DNA of 64,000 nucleotides from Lineus longissimus (lineage: Eukaryota > Nemertea > Pilidiophora > Heteronemertea > Lineidae). Location of the stretch: NCBI RefSeq assembly GCF_910592395.1, contig NC_088318.1:15252349-15316348 (forward strand). Direction: 5' to 3'. The position numbers and the translations under genes are program-made. Under the pieces are notes generated by a model that saw nothing but the letters and a program-made list of their open reading frames with translations, had not been told where the DNA came from and searched no databases. Positions 26,343 through 38,531 of this stretch are shown here, piece after piece; within the stretch, counting starts at the first letter, position 1, and each line of letters begins with the position of its first letter.

Positions 26343-27300
26343 ATACATGAAATGGTCGTGTAGGCAATTGCCATCAGGCCAAGTGAAAAAACAACTGTCT
26401 ACAATAACGGCAACTTCTCAGCAGCTTATTTTATGCTTGTATAAAAGAATTTAAAAACAGCTCATACCGTCATTCCTTTCTATCAAAGGTAAGCCTTTAA
26501 TAGCAAGGCTAAAATTCGAAATTAAATTTGTGACTTCAATTAATATGTAAATGATTTGATTGCATACAAATTTCAACAGGCTGTGGTCCAGACCACGATG
26601 GTGTCCAGACCAATAAATACACCTATATCAAATTTTCGTCTTACTGTGGTACAGTGTACGTTCTAATTAGGCCTACTCTACTACCAGACAGTGTGTGTAA
26701 ACAGTACAGTGTGGAAGTATGTAAAACAACGCACAAGAATAAACCACGTTTTCTGAGGCACCTGAAGGTCACACTTACAAATTATTATTTTTCTACCAAT
26801 TTATAATACAACGATACACAGTCGTTCATGTACACATAATATCAGTATAATCTGGGTTTGTACGACTTGGTTTACATAGGCTTTTCGGTGTCACCCATGA
26901 CATGAACATCGAAAAGGTAATTTTTTTTCCAACCAAGGTCATTTGATGTAATATTCGAGCCATTCAAGTCATGGGAGCATCTGCGCACAGCGCAAAATTA
27001 GTCAAAATCATGCCACAGACGAGGAGGAGGAGGAGGAGGATGATGAACGGACATGCTCGTGTCAAGTCACGTGATGTGACATGTGACATCGTGAATCCAA
27101 TGTAAACACAACCTTTATGGTGAGACATGAGTGTAATGTTTTGTCAGCGGAAGAGTTGTCTTCCCCGAAACCACACGGTCATTTGGTGGCATAGCGGTCA
27201 CAGTAACTATACACTTAAGGACTATAGGCAGCAGCTTGGGGTGAAACTTGTAGGTATGATCAGTTGCAATGTGCTGTGAGATAAAAGAAACACCTAATCT

Positions 27301-27340
27301 ACTAGTAACCTACCTGGCTCCTGCCAGGTAGGTTACTAGT
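27301..27340. repeat. Perfect 18-bp-stem hairpin with 4-base loop
   Basis: actagtaacctacctggc, then tcct, then its exact reverse complement. No mismatch in 36 paired bases. It lies between two convergent genes and is not followed by a T run, and the context is eukaryotic, so it is not a bacterial terminator. Possible origins are a foldback element end or palindrome formation by template switching. Confidence 0.95.
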
Positions 27341-27997
27341 ATAAGAGGTCGGCGTGACACCAGACGGGCAAAACCTTTGGCCAGATACATACATGTATAT
27401 ACCATCTACGCATATACTTTTATGATACATTTGGCATGCATAAATGATTGATATACAATAAGCCATCCAGGTAGCATTCACCTCTGCTGCTGCACTTCTT
27501 CACTACAGCTTAGTTTTCCCACTAATGCCGGGAATTTCTTTCCTTGTTGTAGCTACAAATGAAGTTATCGAGTATAGGGCAAGAGGCAATCGCTGTTGAG
27601 TTGAAAGTCTGGACCATCTACGATCCTATGTTTTCTTGTTCCAGTTTTCTTCCAAGAGGCCTAAAAACTATCTTTGCCATCTCCCACCTGCTCCAGACTA
27701 TTTTCACGGCGCGAAATACCAATTGGCATCGAAAATAGCTTTCCAGTAACAGTGGACCTATCCGACCTTTTGCGAGTGTTGACATTGAGGGGTGAAAGGT
27801 GTGCAGTACACCCCTCAAGATCAGTTTGAGAAAGGATGGGTGGTCTAATGCTAACGGAAATCTTTTTCCCAAGCTCAGTGGTGCGGTCATCAACTGGGCA
27901 CCTGGATTTCGAGCAAATCCTATATACATAATACCCAAAAACGGCACAAGAAGATCGTTTCGTCATGATGTTTGCACGCGCCATCCTCGCTCGATGC

Positions 27998-30900
27998 TCA
28001 GTCTGTTTTGTCTTCACTTGTTGGCGCACTGGAGCCTTCCTCTGTTACGGCATAGAGTAATTTCTGGGAGCGGATGGTGAAATTCACTGAAAAATAAAGC
28101 TTCACGTGATTAAGCTGAAAATTCAAATTAGTTATACTGAAGAACTGGGTAACGTTTAAGTCTGTGTAAACACTAGCGTTAGTTGTACAAAAAAATGTTT
28201 TTTTTCAAGCAGTATGAACTTGTGTAACACAAAGCTTCTTGACGAGTGTTAGAGCCGTAGTGTTTACACCAACAGAGTTAGATTTTATCATGAATTAGCT
28301 AGAAGTGTCATAAAGTACAACTACAATGAACACCTATCGGGTTGTTTTCGAGTGAGACTTTCGTTAGCTCACCTATAGATTTCTTGATAAATTTTGGTTT
28401 GTTCCTCCATCGTACTCCGATGAGATAGACTGGGATGCCTGAGGCCACTATACCCATACCAATAATACATTCCAGGGGAGAGCCAAACAGCGGGAATAGG
28501 ACCAGGAAGACACATATGAACATAAAGATGATGGGAAACGTCAAGTTGATCTGCAAAAGAAGAAATACCTTGTTAAGAAACTTAACGTGATGAGATTTTA
28601 GGTTAACAAAGTTATTGTGACCTGTGCATCCTAAAAGTGACGATTTAGTTCCATATCTGACCCAATATTTAACTTACCCAACTTATTCAGTTTGTTCTGT
28701 GCATTGAGAGGCGAGTATGTCCCGAGTAGTTTTACAAGAAGCTGTCGCATTATGATTAAAAGATCCAGCCTAAAAGACAACGCCTCCCCAATCTCAACGA
28801 CAAAATAGATCGGGAATATTTCTTCTACTACTTTTATGCTGCAGTTAAAACATCCTGTATGTCTTCTACGAATATATAAACCCCCGAATACTATACCCAT
28901 GAACCTGTATTGCATGATTCTGCTTCAAGTCGTTGGTCTATACAGCCGGGTAATTCAGCTGTTATCAAACAAAATGTGTGATTATCACATGGCTAATAAT
29001 GAAATGCAATTTTTCAGCGGCGCTCTGATTCCTACAATGCTGGCTTTGACACCAAACATACCTTAATTGGCCGATAGAGGTCGGGTCGCTTCCAGCGCAA
29101 GTAGAGTAACCCAAGGATTGAAAGCCCAATGAAGGAGGATTCCACGAAGCTGGTGTAGTTGATAAGCTTATATACGTCGCTTGTGCACAGATAGACAAGA
29201 GAACAACAGCACTGAAAAGAAGAAAGAAAACCTTAATGAGATTATTACATCTGACTTCCGGGTGGTCAGGTTTTTCTTACCTGATCATATCAATAAATAC
29301 CCGTCACTGGATATCAAATGTCCTCATAATCATTGCTGTCATGTGGGATTAGACGAGTTGCATGACAAACGACCCAAATGCTTATACATCAGCGATAACT
29401 TTAACTTTAACTTTCAGATTATATTCGCAACCACCACTCCCCCCCCCCCACCCCATCGAATATTGATACAGACCTACCCCAAATATCAAGGCGGGTATAG
29501 GCGTGAAAAGCTTAACGTTGATAAGCGCCAAAGCATCTGGGAGGTGGCCCTGTCTAGCACCAACGAAAAACAACCTGAAAATAAGAAGCGTCAGCGTTAT
29601 GAGGCCTACGACGCCGACGTGATATCAACCGACTAAACTTTCCTTAAGCTGGACAATGAGAAGGCACATAACGATCTCATTACATTGCTTGTTGCATTTC
29701 ATGAAGATCACATTTTTTTGCAAGCTTAAGCTGGATAACTTAATTGGTACATAACAGCATTTTCTACATAGTGACTATCACATCATGGCTATAACGCTTT
29801 CAAGCATGCATTAAAAAGTGACAGCTCTTATCCCTTTATACTAAATTTAACTAATGTAATTATAGTCCATCAAACAGAGTAAACCGTCATTGAGATATAC
29901 CTTGCTGATGCAAATATTGCTCCATTAAGACCTCCAAATGTTGAACAAGCCACAAATATCGGCATGACCCAGGCCATCACACCAAGAGTTTTGTCGGCAA
30001 AGCTCTGAAACGGAGTGACGTGTTTTAGGTGATTGCACGTGTACATTTTCTTTGTGACGATAGATGAAGTAATTTACCAAAAAGAATGATAGAGCTTTTT
30101 TCACTGAATAAATTATTTTTTCATTTGCCACCTACGAAACCAACAAGAAGCTGACCATATCTTCGGATTTGGACTTTAACCATGTAGCTTCAGACCACTG
30201 CCTCTTCATTTTACTAGGTTCCGTGTGTATGTGAGAGTATACATGCCATTGCCAGTGCCGAACCGAATCTCCAGAACTTAGTCTATGCGCTATTGTTCAG
30301 ATTTGAGGCAACAGCGTATTTAAGTGTCCTTACCACTGCTACGGCGTTCGAATCCAATAGCTCCTGGGGTGTTAGTACAGTGAAGTAGGCGACATTTGCA
30401 AGTACGTAGATCGTGGTTACAAGGGGCATCGAGATCCAGATCGCTCGTGGCAGGTTTCTGGAGGAAAGTTATGATAGTTGTCAAGAGGCTTGGGGGCTGC
30501 CTCGCTATACAGAGCTAAATAACCCCGGCCAGGGGTTACTAACGCTGTGAGTACTAAAAAAGGAGAGAGTCATCCGGATGATTAATTTGGAAGCAGTTAG
30601 GTGTTCTGAAAAGAAACGTCCGTAGCAGAATAAACCACGATTCACGAAGTTTACCAAGAAGCTGTCTACTGTACTTGGAATTACTGGGAACATTAAAAAA
30701 ACCTGTCATCGGCCTAGCAATGAAATTCTACTTCCCCTCTCTAAGCATTGCAGTTAGACGTTATCTCCGACCTTACTTGTGCGGCTCCTTGAGTTCCTCC
30801 GTGACAAAGTTGAGGTAGTTCCTGCAAGAGAATCAGAAACAATATGATTGGTCAACACGTATCACTTTACACTCTTAGAAATTAAGGTTTTGAATGCGGA

Positions 30901-33900
30901 CCCCTTAGAGGTTTTTCGGTAGGATGAAAAGCCCTAGTGGTTAAACCACCATATAATCTTCATTTCGTTGAACAACCTCCACTGCGTGCAAATTTGTGTT
31001 GGCCAAAAACACTTAAAACCCATTTCCAATCGCTGCGTCTACCTCCCTTAAATACCACAGTATATTGTAGAGTGAGCGCAAAACGTATAGTATTCAGAGG
31101 ATGTATTTGTAGTATTCACTGTCAGTAATAGATGGTTTCATGCTTAAACTATCGATGGGCGAGTACGACGACGTAGACCCAATTGTTAAGTGACCGCATT
31201 TTCCATGACAGTGGAACCATAATCAGTTGATTGAAAACTACTTAAATGTGATAACCTGATAATTGTATATGGTAAGTTAACCCAATTGCGGCCATCTTCT
31301 CGCATTATAGGTCTGCAGTTAGAAAACCTTATGAAACTGTGATATAAATGATAATCGGGATGGTCAATAATTGCTGGTCATGAAACATCAGATAGATTCC
31401 AACTAAACTGATCTTGAATCTAGGGGCAACTCGTAAATCTAGCTATAGGGCTAACACGACTTGGACATGAGGGGCGATGCAGTTAAGGGAGAATCTCCCC
31501 GGACTGGGGACAACTCGCAAACAAGACAGCGCGCAAACTAACATCCGCTAACATGCTTACCAGTGCGTCAAAATAGAGGAGGTTCAAGTGTCAACCATGC
31601 CTTTGCTTACCATCCTGCGTAGGAGAAAAGTCCGGAATAAAATGCCACGGCATAGGACGCAGGCTCGCTGGACGAACCTTCGAAGGGATCGCGGAAATTC
31701 TGTGTTTTTCCTGAAATTGCGACAAACATGTAGATTTAAAATTTACCGAAACATTTAATAGAATTCGGATACTTTGCGTTATCAAACTCCTTGATTGTAC
31801 AGCATCAGAACCTTGGTGCAATTACAACCCTTAAGTAGGCTCGACTTACGTTTGACCGTGAAAACTGCGTAATCTCTACTTCCTCGAGTCACACCCCTCC
31901 CCTACATTGCTGCTAATCCCTTCGCATTGGGATGTTGGTATACATACTCCGGCGCGGTGATTGTAGTGTGGTGAGGCAGTCCTACGCTTGTCTGCTTTGG
32001 AGATTGGTCGGTATAGTGTGTCCTTTTTCTAGTCATTTCTATATGCATAACAACAAGGTGCTGAGTACTCACCGAAACCCATTTGCACGAACCCTGTGAT
32101 TATGATAACGATTAACGCCAAGACCTTGGTCACGGTGAAGATGTCTTGCACCCGCGTGGCCCATTTTACATTCGCACAGTTAATGAAAGTTAGGAGACCT
32201 GAAACGCAACAATGCAATGTTATTTCGAAACTTACACCACAGAAGGCGCTTTTGATAAAGGGGCTGGGGCTGGGGGTATTCACAGTGAAACTTTAGCTGT
32301 ATGACCCCAATGTCAGATGACCCCAGACACCAAACTTCGGTCAGATCTTGTTCTTGGCTTAGCCACTAGGTGGCCAAAACTGAAAACATGAAAGGTGTCC
32401 ATCGACCATTTCTTACGATATTGACGTGTTTAGCCAGTTCTGAAGGGGAACCTGTGCAAAATGCATATTGTACTTATTTATGCCTACAACTGCGGCATGC
32501 ATGGTACGAAACCTGACTGACTTTGCTTTGGTATATAATGTACTCTCCATCTGTAAATATAAACACAAATCTTGCCAGGGTCAACTAGATGTTTAACATC
32601 ATGCTTTACATCCAATGTAATTTGCCATCAAATCATATTAACCGCAATCAGCTAATTAATTCTGCTCTTGCCAATAGTAGTACATTTTACCAAATGTTTC
32701 AATACGCTGTACAATTGAAAATCTATAGTGTAAACAACAGTGGCAAAAATCTAAGGTACGAAAAGGTTTCTTGCAGTGACAGTATTTTGATTGTCTTTGT
32801 CATCAAGTGCTATCGCATCTAAAATGTACCTCCTTGTTTCCTGTTGCGCAGACCTAAACGCAGACTCCTGCGAAACTTGTGTTGCAGAATTCCGCCGTAG
32901 TAATGAGTCGTGCAGTAATCTGGGCCCGTTTCATTCATGCTCGCTTTCATACCGACTGAGGCGCAGGAAATAAAGGGGCAGTGTATTGAGCTGGCGATAT
33001 TCTCTTAAAGATGGCCGCCAATACCGACACTGACTCGGCCGCTTACTACCCCGATCGGAAAGCCACATGGGCCTGCATCGTTTCACGCTGTAACACTGAC
33101 ATTGCTTACCTATGCATAATGCGGCCACCAGTCGAACCGCGCTGTCGGGGATGACGCAATCCGGAAAGAAGGGTTGCAGAATATAGTTGGCAAAAGTCAA
33201 AGCGGTAATAGCATTCCCGACGGGCACGATTACCAGCAATGCAACCCATAAATACAAAAATGCTGGCAATGGTCCGAAGGCTTCGTTTATATAGGCGTAG
33301 TCAGCTCCCGATTTGAGGATGCACGTGCCTAGCTCAGCATAACACAACGATCCTATCAATGATATGACACCACATAACGTCCAGATGACGAGAGACCCGA
33401 AAATGCTTCCAGATTGCAGCAGGACCCCTTTTGGCGAAACGAAGATTCCACTTCCGACGATGACGCCGACGATGATGGCGACTCCGTTGTGTAGGCCGAG
33501 GTTCTTTTTCAATTTGACCTGGAACAAGAATTATCTATCTTGAATCGCTTTTGAAATCAATGGTATATAACCCTCAAAGCTGTGGCGCGATAGAGGTTTT
33601 GCTGCAAAGCTGTGCAAAAAGGTTATGTTCATTTTGTCATCGGATTTTCAACTTCACTAAACGCGACCACCCCGGTAACGCGACCAGTCAACCTCTGTCC
33701 CATGAGTGGTCGTGTTACCAGGGTTCCACTGTACTAGTATTTGATCGCATTATCACTTTTGCCGCTAATTGCGGTTCCAGTATGGCAACGAGTCAATCAC
33801 AATACCTATTATAGACAGGACTGATAATCATCATTTATCAGGGTTTTATATCAGCTCATTCCAGAAGATCTAGAACTGATGAGGTGTAAACACCTTGGTG

Positions 33901-35269
33901 TCAAGATGGAAGATGTCATACTGAACTTCCAGCGGTATTGCCTCCGTGGCCTCCGCCCATATTGACGCGTGTTCCCTGTAAGCTGAGCAATGTCAATACA
34001 TTGAGGGTCAAAATGGAAGATGTGCGACTCTGACCTTCTGGGTTGATGCTCTGGAGAATGGAGTATGGGAGTATGGAGTCGGGTTACAGCGAGAGTGGTC
34101 AGGCTCCCGCACTTTAGGCAGTACACATATGTATAGTCGAAACGGCGGGTGCAGTGAAAGGCGAACTATCTCGTTTGGGCGACAACACGCCGTCCGAGGA
34201 TTCTTTGCCTGAGTGGTAACAGGCACATTAGAGAACCAACATTTTTCATTTCACCAGGCCATGGCAATTGAAGGCAATCGAATGCCATTAACGTGTTTGA
34301 AATGATATTGAGACCGTTTGGAACACGATTGCTTATAATTGAGAAACCAGATGACTTAGTAATTACCCGGGCGGGATAAGTGCTTATGATTACCAACGTA
34401 TATACACTTCACGACTCCCAATGAGTAGAGAGTTGACATTGATGTGACCTTCACCGGACAATTTCCGTGTGAACAAAATATTAATCATCAAGCTAAGGAA
34501 GAATTTAGCCTAATTTTACTTCAATTCGATATTGAAATACACTTTATGGAACTAGATCAGACATCAAACTAAGATAAATGTAAGCAAAATACTTCGGCAC
34601 TCTCTTCGGTTTGTAAAATGTTCTACCGAGGACTTATCAGAATCCATGCTATATAATAGATAACTGCACTAGTGAGGTTGACCATTAATTAAATAAATTT
34701 AAAAGTACATCGTTGGCAAATGTACTTCTTGCTTACATTTTCATTTTCAATGCCTTGGCGAACTCTCAAAATCGCAGATTATAAATTAATGCGAAGTTCT
34801 GTTATGAGACTTTGCAAACATATCGGATCAGTAAGGTGTGAACTTGTCTGAAGAAACATGATTTCAAAATAATTCATTTGCCTTAGTTATAACAGTTTTT
34901 TGCCCGCGTGAATGGCGTTTTTACGGAGCGATCGACCACCCAAATATCACGAGATCAAGAGAGGCGTGTGGTTTTACCAGGCTGTAAGCACGTCTTCAAA
35001 TCTTTATGACTGTTTCAAACAACATACATGAATATGGGCATTCAGAATTTTAGCAAAGCGTTTCAGACAGGTCACAGCTGCTTCCGTCAGCTCTAATCGA
35101 TAGAGACGGTTGAAGCTGGTGACAGGGCTCGATCCAATCAATCATATCCAGAGCTTTATGGACAACTAAAATCGAACCCCTTGAATTGCAACAAGCTGTT
35201 CTACATCCAAGAAAAGCTTACCTTATCCGAGTCCGAGTCCCCCTGAATGTTAACTGACGCCTCGCTCAT
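27998..35269 (-). CDS. SLC7-family amino-acid transporter light chain (LAT/y+LAT type)
   Basis: Eleven exons (minus, 5' to 3'): 35269-35222, 33518-33110, 32198-32073, 31710-31611, 30821-30777, 30457-30334, 30004-29901, 29574-29478, 29211-29062, 28550-28373, 28086-27998. They total 1,470 nt (489 aa) with consistent phases. This is a 12-helix APC-superfamily exchanger of the plasma membrane. TM1 carries the unwound VGSGIF motif (residues 37-42) that contacts the substrate amino group. Other family landmarks are [49 protein letters not shown] and [10 protein letters not shown]. Cys137 (PFFPDC) sits where light chains form the disulfide with an SLC3 heavy chain, so a 4F2hc/rBAT-like partner encoded elsewhere is expected. 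The short N-terminus (16 residues in exon 1) is acidic. Whether the substrate is neutral (LAT) or also cationic amino acids (y+LAT) cannot be settled by eye. Confidence 0.95.
30871..31030. mobile_element. Degraded MITE-like copy in an SLC7 intron
   Basis: Starts actcttagaaattaagg, matching the end of the element at 23,235, and ends with a shared block tttgtgttggccaaaaa. The interior is diverged and the right inverted end is not clean. Lies in the intron between SLC7 exons 4 and 5. Confidence 0.5.
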
Positions 35270-35957
35270 GATGCCTTGCCGTTGTGGTTCAACATGAGTC
35301 TAAGCCTCTTCTAAACTGCCTCACCAATATTCCACTCCAATCATGTGACCAAAAACCGAATGTGGGACGGTATCTAGGTCAATGCAAGGCCTGTAGTGTT
35401 CCCCTCGGCTGTGTCCAACTGTCAGCTGCCTTAAGTAGGCCGTATTGGCAGGCAGGCAAAGTCTGATTTTATAAATATTGCATGCACAGATACAAATAGG
35501 TAGGCTATCAGAAAAAGCAAGTAGGAAACCTTCCATAGACCTTCTTGACAGATGCAGGCATATGAATTTAGGACGGGCCATTTTTTTAATAAGTTAGATT
35601 ACGAAACTTCATATCCAAAACCTCCTCTGTGGGGCGGGAAAAAATTCCATCAGACTCAAAATCTATGTGGGGCGGGGGAAATAAACTAACATGCTTTTTT
35701 TAATCATTTTTAGTCTCAGGATCCAAGAACAATTTCTAACGGACATTTTCCCCCTGGACGTTGAAAAAGTCGAACCATGCTGTCCCTTTAAGAAACTTCA
35801 CGGCAGTAGTGGAAATCGCAAATCAAAACTACCCAACACTACCACTCACGGCAACGAATATTAGTTTATGAAAACACCGCAATGTGGCAGGAAAGTGCTT
35901 CCGGTTCTTGGGAGTGTCAAATTTTTCCAACAATTTCCACTTTCTAACTTAGTAATC
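35270..35957. promoter_or_regulatory. Divergent intergenic region between SLC7 and RSU1
   Basis: 688 bases separate the two start codons, which point away from each other. The region therefore holds both 5' leaders and probably both promoters. No TATA box stood out. The motif tgtggggcggg occurs twice near 35.63 and 35.67 kb and could be GC-box-like, a guess from sequence alone. Confidence 0.4.
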
Positions 35958-38531
35958 ATGTCGAAATTGAAGAAAATTGTTGAAGAAGTTAAGGAGCATG
36001 GCTCCACTGAACTAGATGCTATCGATAAAAGCATCGTAAACCTGCTAGATATTCCAGGAATACGTAAGTAATGGATTGAGATTCCAGACCAAGCACCTCA
36101 GGCTGACTCGCAGTGACTGTGCAGTGTGTCTGTGACTCCGTAGGCCTACTCTCTCTCAGCAGAAGCTGGTCAGCAGATTTCTCAGGATCTCACATCGGCT
36201 ATCCACCATCGACAAGATAATCATGATATATATACAAATGAAGATGTACGAACTACCATTGGCATTGATTGACTGTGTAGTGTACTGTATTACTGTAAGT
36301 GTTGTTAATGTTTGTGTGCTGAAAGTGAAATTTTGACGTGAGAGTCTCTCTCATCATCTCACATCATCTCACTGTGAATCTGCCTTGAATCGCCTTAAAT
36401 TTACTTTCCACAGCTTTCTACTCTTTTTGTCTCAGAATGGGTTGAGTCATGAATTAATTTTTCCTTCTATTCCAGTAAATCTGCATCAACTGACACGTCT
36501 TACACTAAGTCATAACAAGATGGTTGGTAAGTTCTTTATTCATTATCACCAGACCAATGATTGTAACCACAAGGTGATGCTGATCTTCATGGTTAAACTC
36601 AAAGCCCAAGTAGGGAGCAGCACTCTGTAGCTGCTCCGTCTTCTCCGCAACAATATTTTGGGCCAGGTGCTGTAGCCATTTTTTGACAAAATTGCCATCA
36701 AAGCTTCAACATTACACTTCTGCCTTCACTTGACTTTTGCAAGTTCTTGCATTTTCAACCATTTCTTATCTGCCAATGCTTTTCATAAAAATGTAGTATA
36801 TTCCTTGCAGTCATACCACCAAGTATTGCCGACCTAGTCAACTTGGAAAACCTGAACTTCTTTAACAACCATATTGAGGTGAGGAAAATATTGATCTAGG
36901 GACATTAAGAAATCCAAAACGCTGCCTCTAAGAATACTAATTTGGCTTTATTTGAAAATAGTTATCAAGCAACAGTGATTTGGCTGGGTGAATGCCTTTA
37001 TATCTGTGTAATTTGTTTAAAATGTTAGATGAGCCTGCTTAACCGCTGAGGAAAGGAAGACAAGTATCAGAATTATACATGTACAGGTTCATTTCTTTTC
37101 TAGGAACTTCCAACTAGCATCAGCAGTTTACCAAAATTGAAGATTTTAAATCTTGGCATGAACCACCTAGACAACTTGCCCCGAGGCTTTGGTGCTTTCC
37201 CCATGTTAGAAGTGCTTGATCTGACCTACAACAATCTCACAGAAAGGAGCTTCCCTGCTAATTTCTTCATCCTAGGTAAGTTTTAAAAAGTCAAGAATTG
37301 ACAACCGGGTTGATGAGGTGTCCGATAGATATGCTACAGGAAGGCTGAATGCAGAAGAAGAGATGTCATATGAGATTACTCCCATGCCATGAGCGAGTTG
37401 TTGCCGTAAGATGCCATTTTTTTCACAGTGAATGTTTTGCTTATCTTAATCCTGTTGATTCCTTTCAGATACTCTACGAGCCCTGTATCTTGGTGACAAT
37501 GACATGGAATATGTGCCTCCAGAAATGGGGCGGCTGAAATGTTTACAAATAGTAAGTACTTTATGGTGTACATGATGGTACAATACAGACAACTTGAGAG
37601 GCGAGTTTCAAAAAGTGATTGCCGCGCAACACTTTTATTTTACACTTCAGTGAATAACTGTAAAAATTCTGTTCAACTGTAATCTTTGAAAATTGTGTCT
37701 GGTTTAGCGACAGAGGAGTGCTTCATTATACTATTATTTTCAGTTGGTGCTGAGAGATAATGACCTTGTTGCTTTGCCAGCAGAACTCGGTGACCTCACA
37801 CGTCTGAAGGAACTCCATCTCCAGGGAAACAGATTAACTGTTTTGCCCCCAGAATTAGGTAAGTTGCGACATTGTAACCTGAATTTTTTATGCTACCATA
37901 TGTGTGAACCATGGCTTACATTTTTAACGTGATTTTCAATCTGTTCGCTGTGATGAGATGAATGGCTCCAAGAGTAAAGTGTCATTGTCATCCCTTGTTT
38001 TCGAAGGCTGTGAAATTGAGGCATCTATTTGTAGTGAGGATTAAACATTCTTAATCAAATTACCAATATGTTCAAATAGTTGTTTACTGTTTTAGGTAAT
38101 CTTGACCTTGTCGGAATGAAGCAAGTCTTCAGAGGTGACAACAACCCCTGGGTCATCCCAATAGCGGACCAGTTTCAGCTTGGTGTCTCACATGTCTTTG
38201 ACTACATCAGATCTGATACATACAAATAGTGAGTTTTTGTTTTATTTAACCCTTTCACTGGTGATCACTAAGGTTGCTGCTGTTTTGCATAAACTTGTAT
38301 GTTTGTCATCTGAACTCTACGAGGTGTCATTTTAATCTAATTAGAGGCGATTGTGAAATTTGGGTCTGTGATAGAGTGAAGTTTCATTGGTAAATTTGCA
38401 CCTTTATTACAAATTTAGTATTAGTATTTCTTATTCTTAATTACAGTCTCTACAACCGTCATATTCAAGCTGGGGCCGCCCCACCACCCAGGACGGCGGA
38501 CAAGAGCAAGAAAGTGAGCCGAAAACGTTGA
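35958..38531 (+). CDS. RSU1: Ras suppressor protein 1, leucine-rich repeat protein
   Basis: Eight exons: 35958-36063, 36476-36526, 36811-36878, 37104-37275, 37469-37551, 37744-37858, 38096-38228, 38447-38531. They total 813 nt (270 aa), in phase, close to the vertebrate length of 277. The start MSKLKKIVEE fits the family. Residues ~38-200 hold about seven LRRs with the LxxLxLxxNxLxxLPxxL pattern (e.g. LTLSHNKM, LNLGMNHLDNLPRGFG, LDLTYNNL, LHLQGNRLTVLPPELG). The C-terminal cap includes NNPWV and DQFQLGVSHVFDYIRS, then a basic KSKKVSRKR end. RSU1 is a cytoplasmic adhesion-site adaptor that binds the PINCH LIM5 domain in the ILK-PINCH-parvin complex. It is highly conserved and nothing looks broken. 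Confidence 0.97.

Larger units (their letters stand above)
25979..27997. other. Region between convergent prolyl hydroxylase and SLC7 genes
   Basis: 3' flanks of two converging genes. Contains a candidate polyadenylation signal at 26337, a GAGGAGGAGG-type purine repeat near 27.02 kb and the perfect hairpin at 27301-27340. No exon recognised. Confidence 0.5.

Noticed and set aside
27301-27340. Hairpin as a transcription terminator
   Set aside because: Intrinsic terminators are bacterial; there is no T tract and the surroundings are animal genes.
27618-28029. Long minus-strand frames (109 and 122 codons)
   Set aside because: They overlap the last SLC7 exon in other frames and the flank; no domain recognised.
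29181-29636. 151-codon plus-strand frame
   Set aside because: Antisense to SLC7 exons 8 and 9, no recognisable features.
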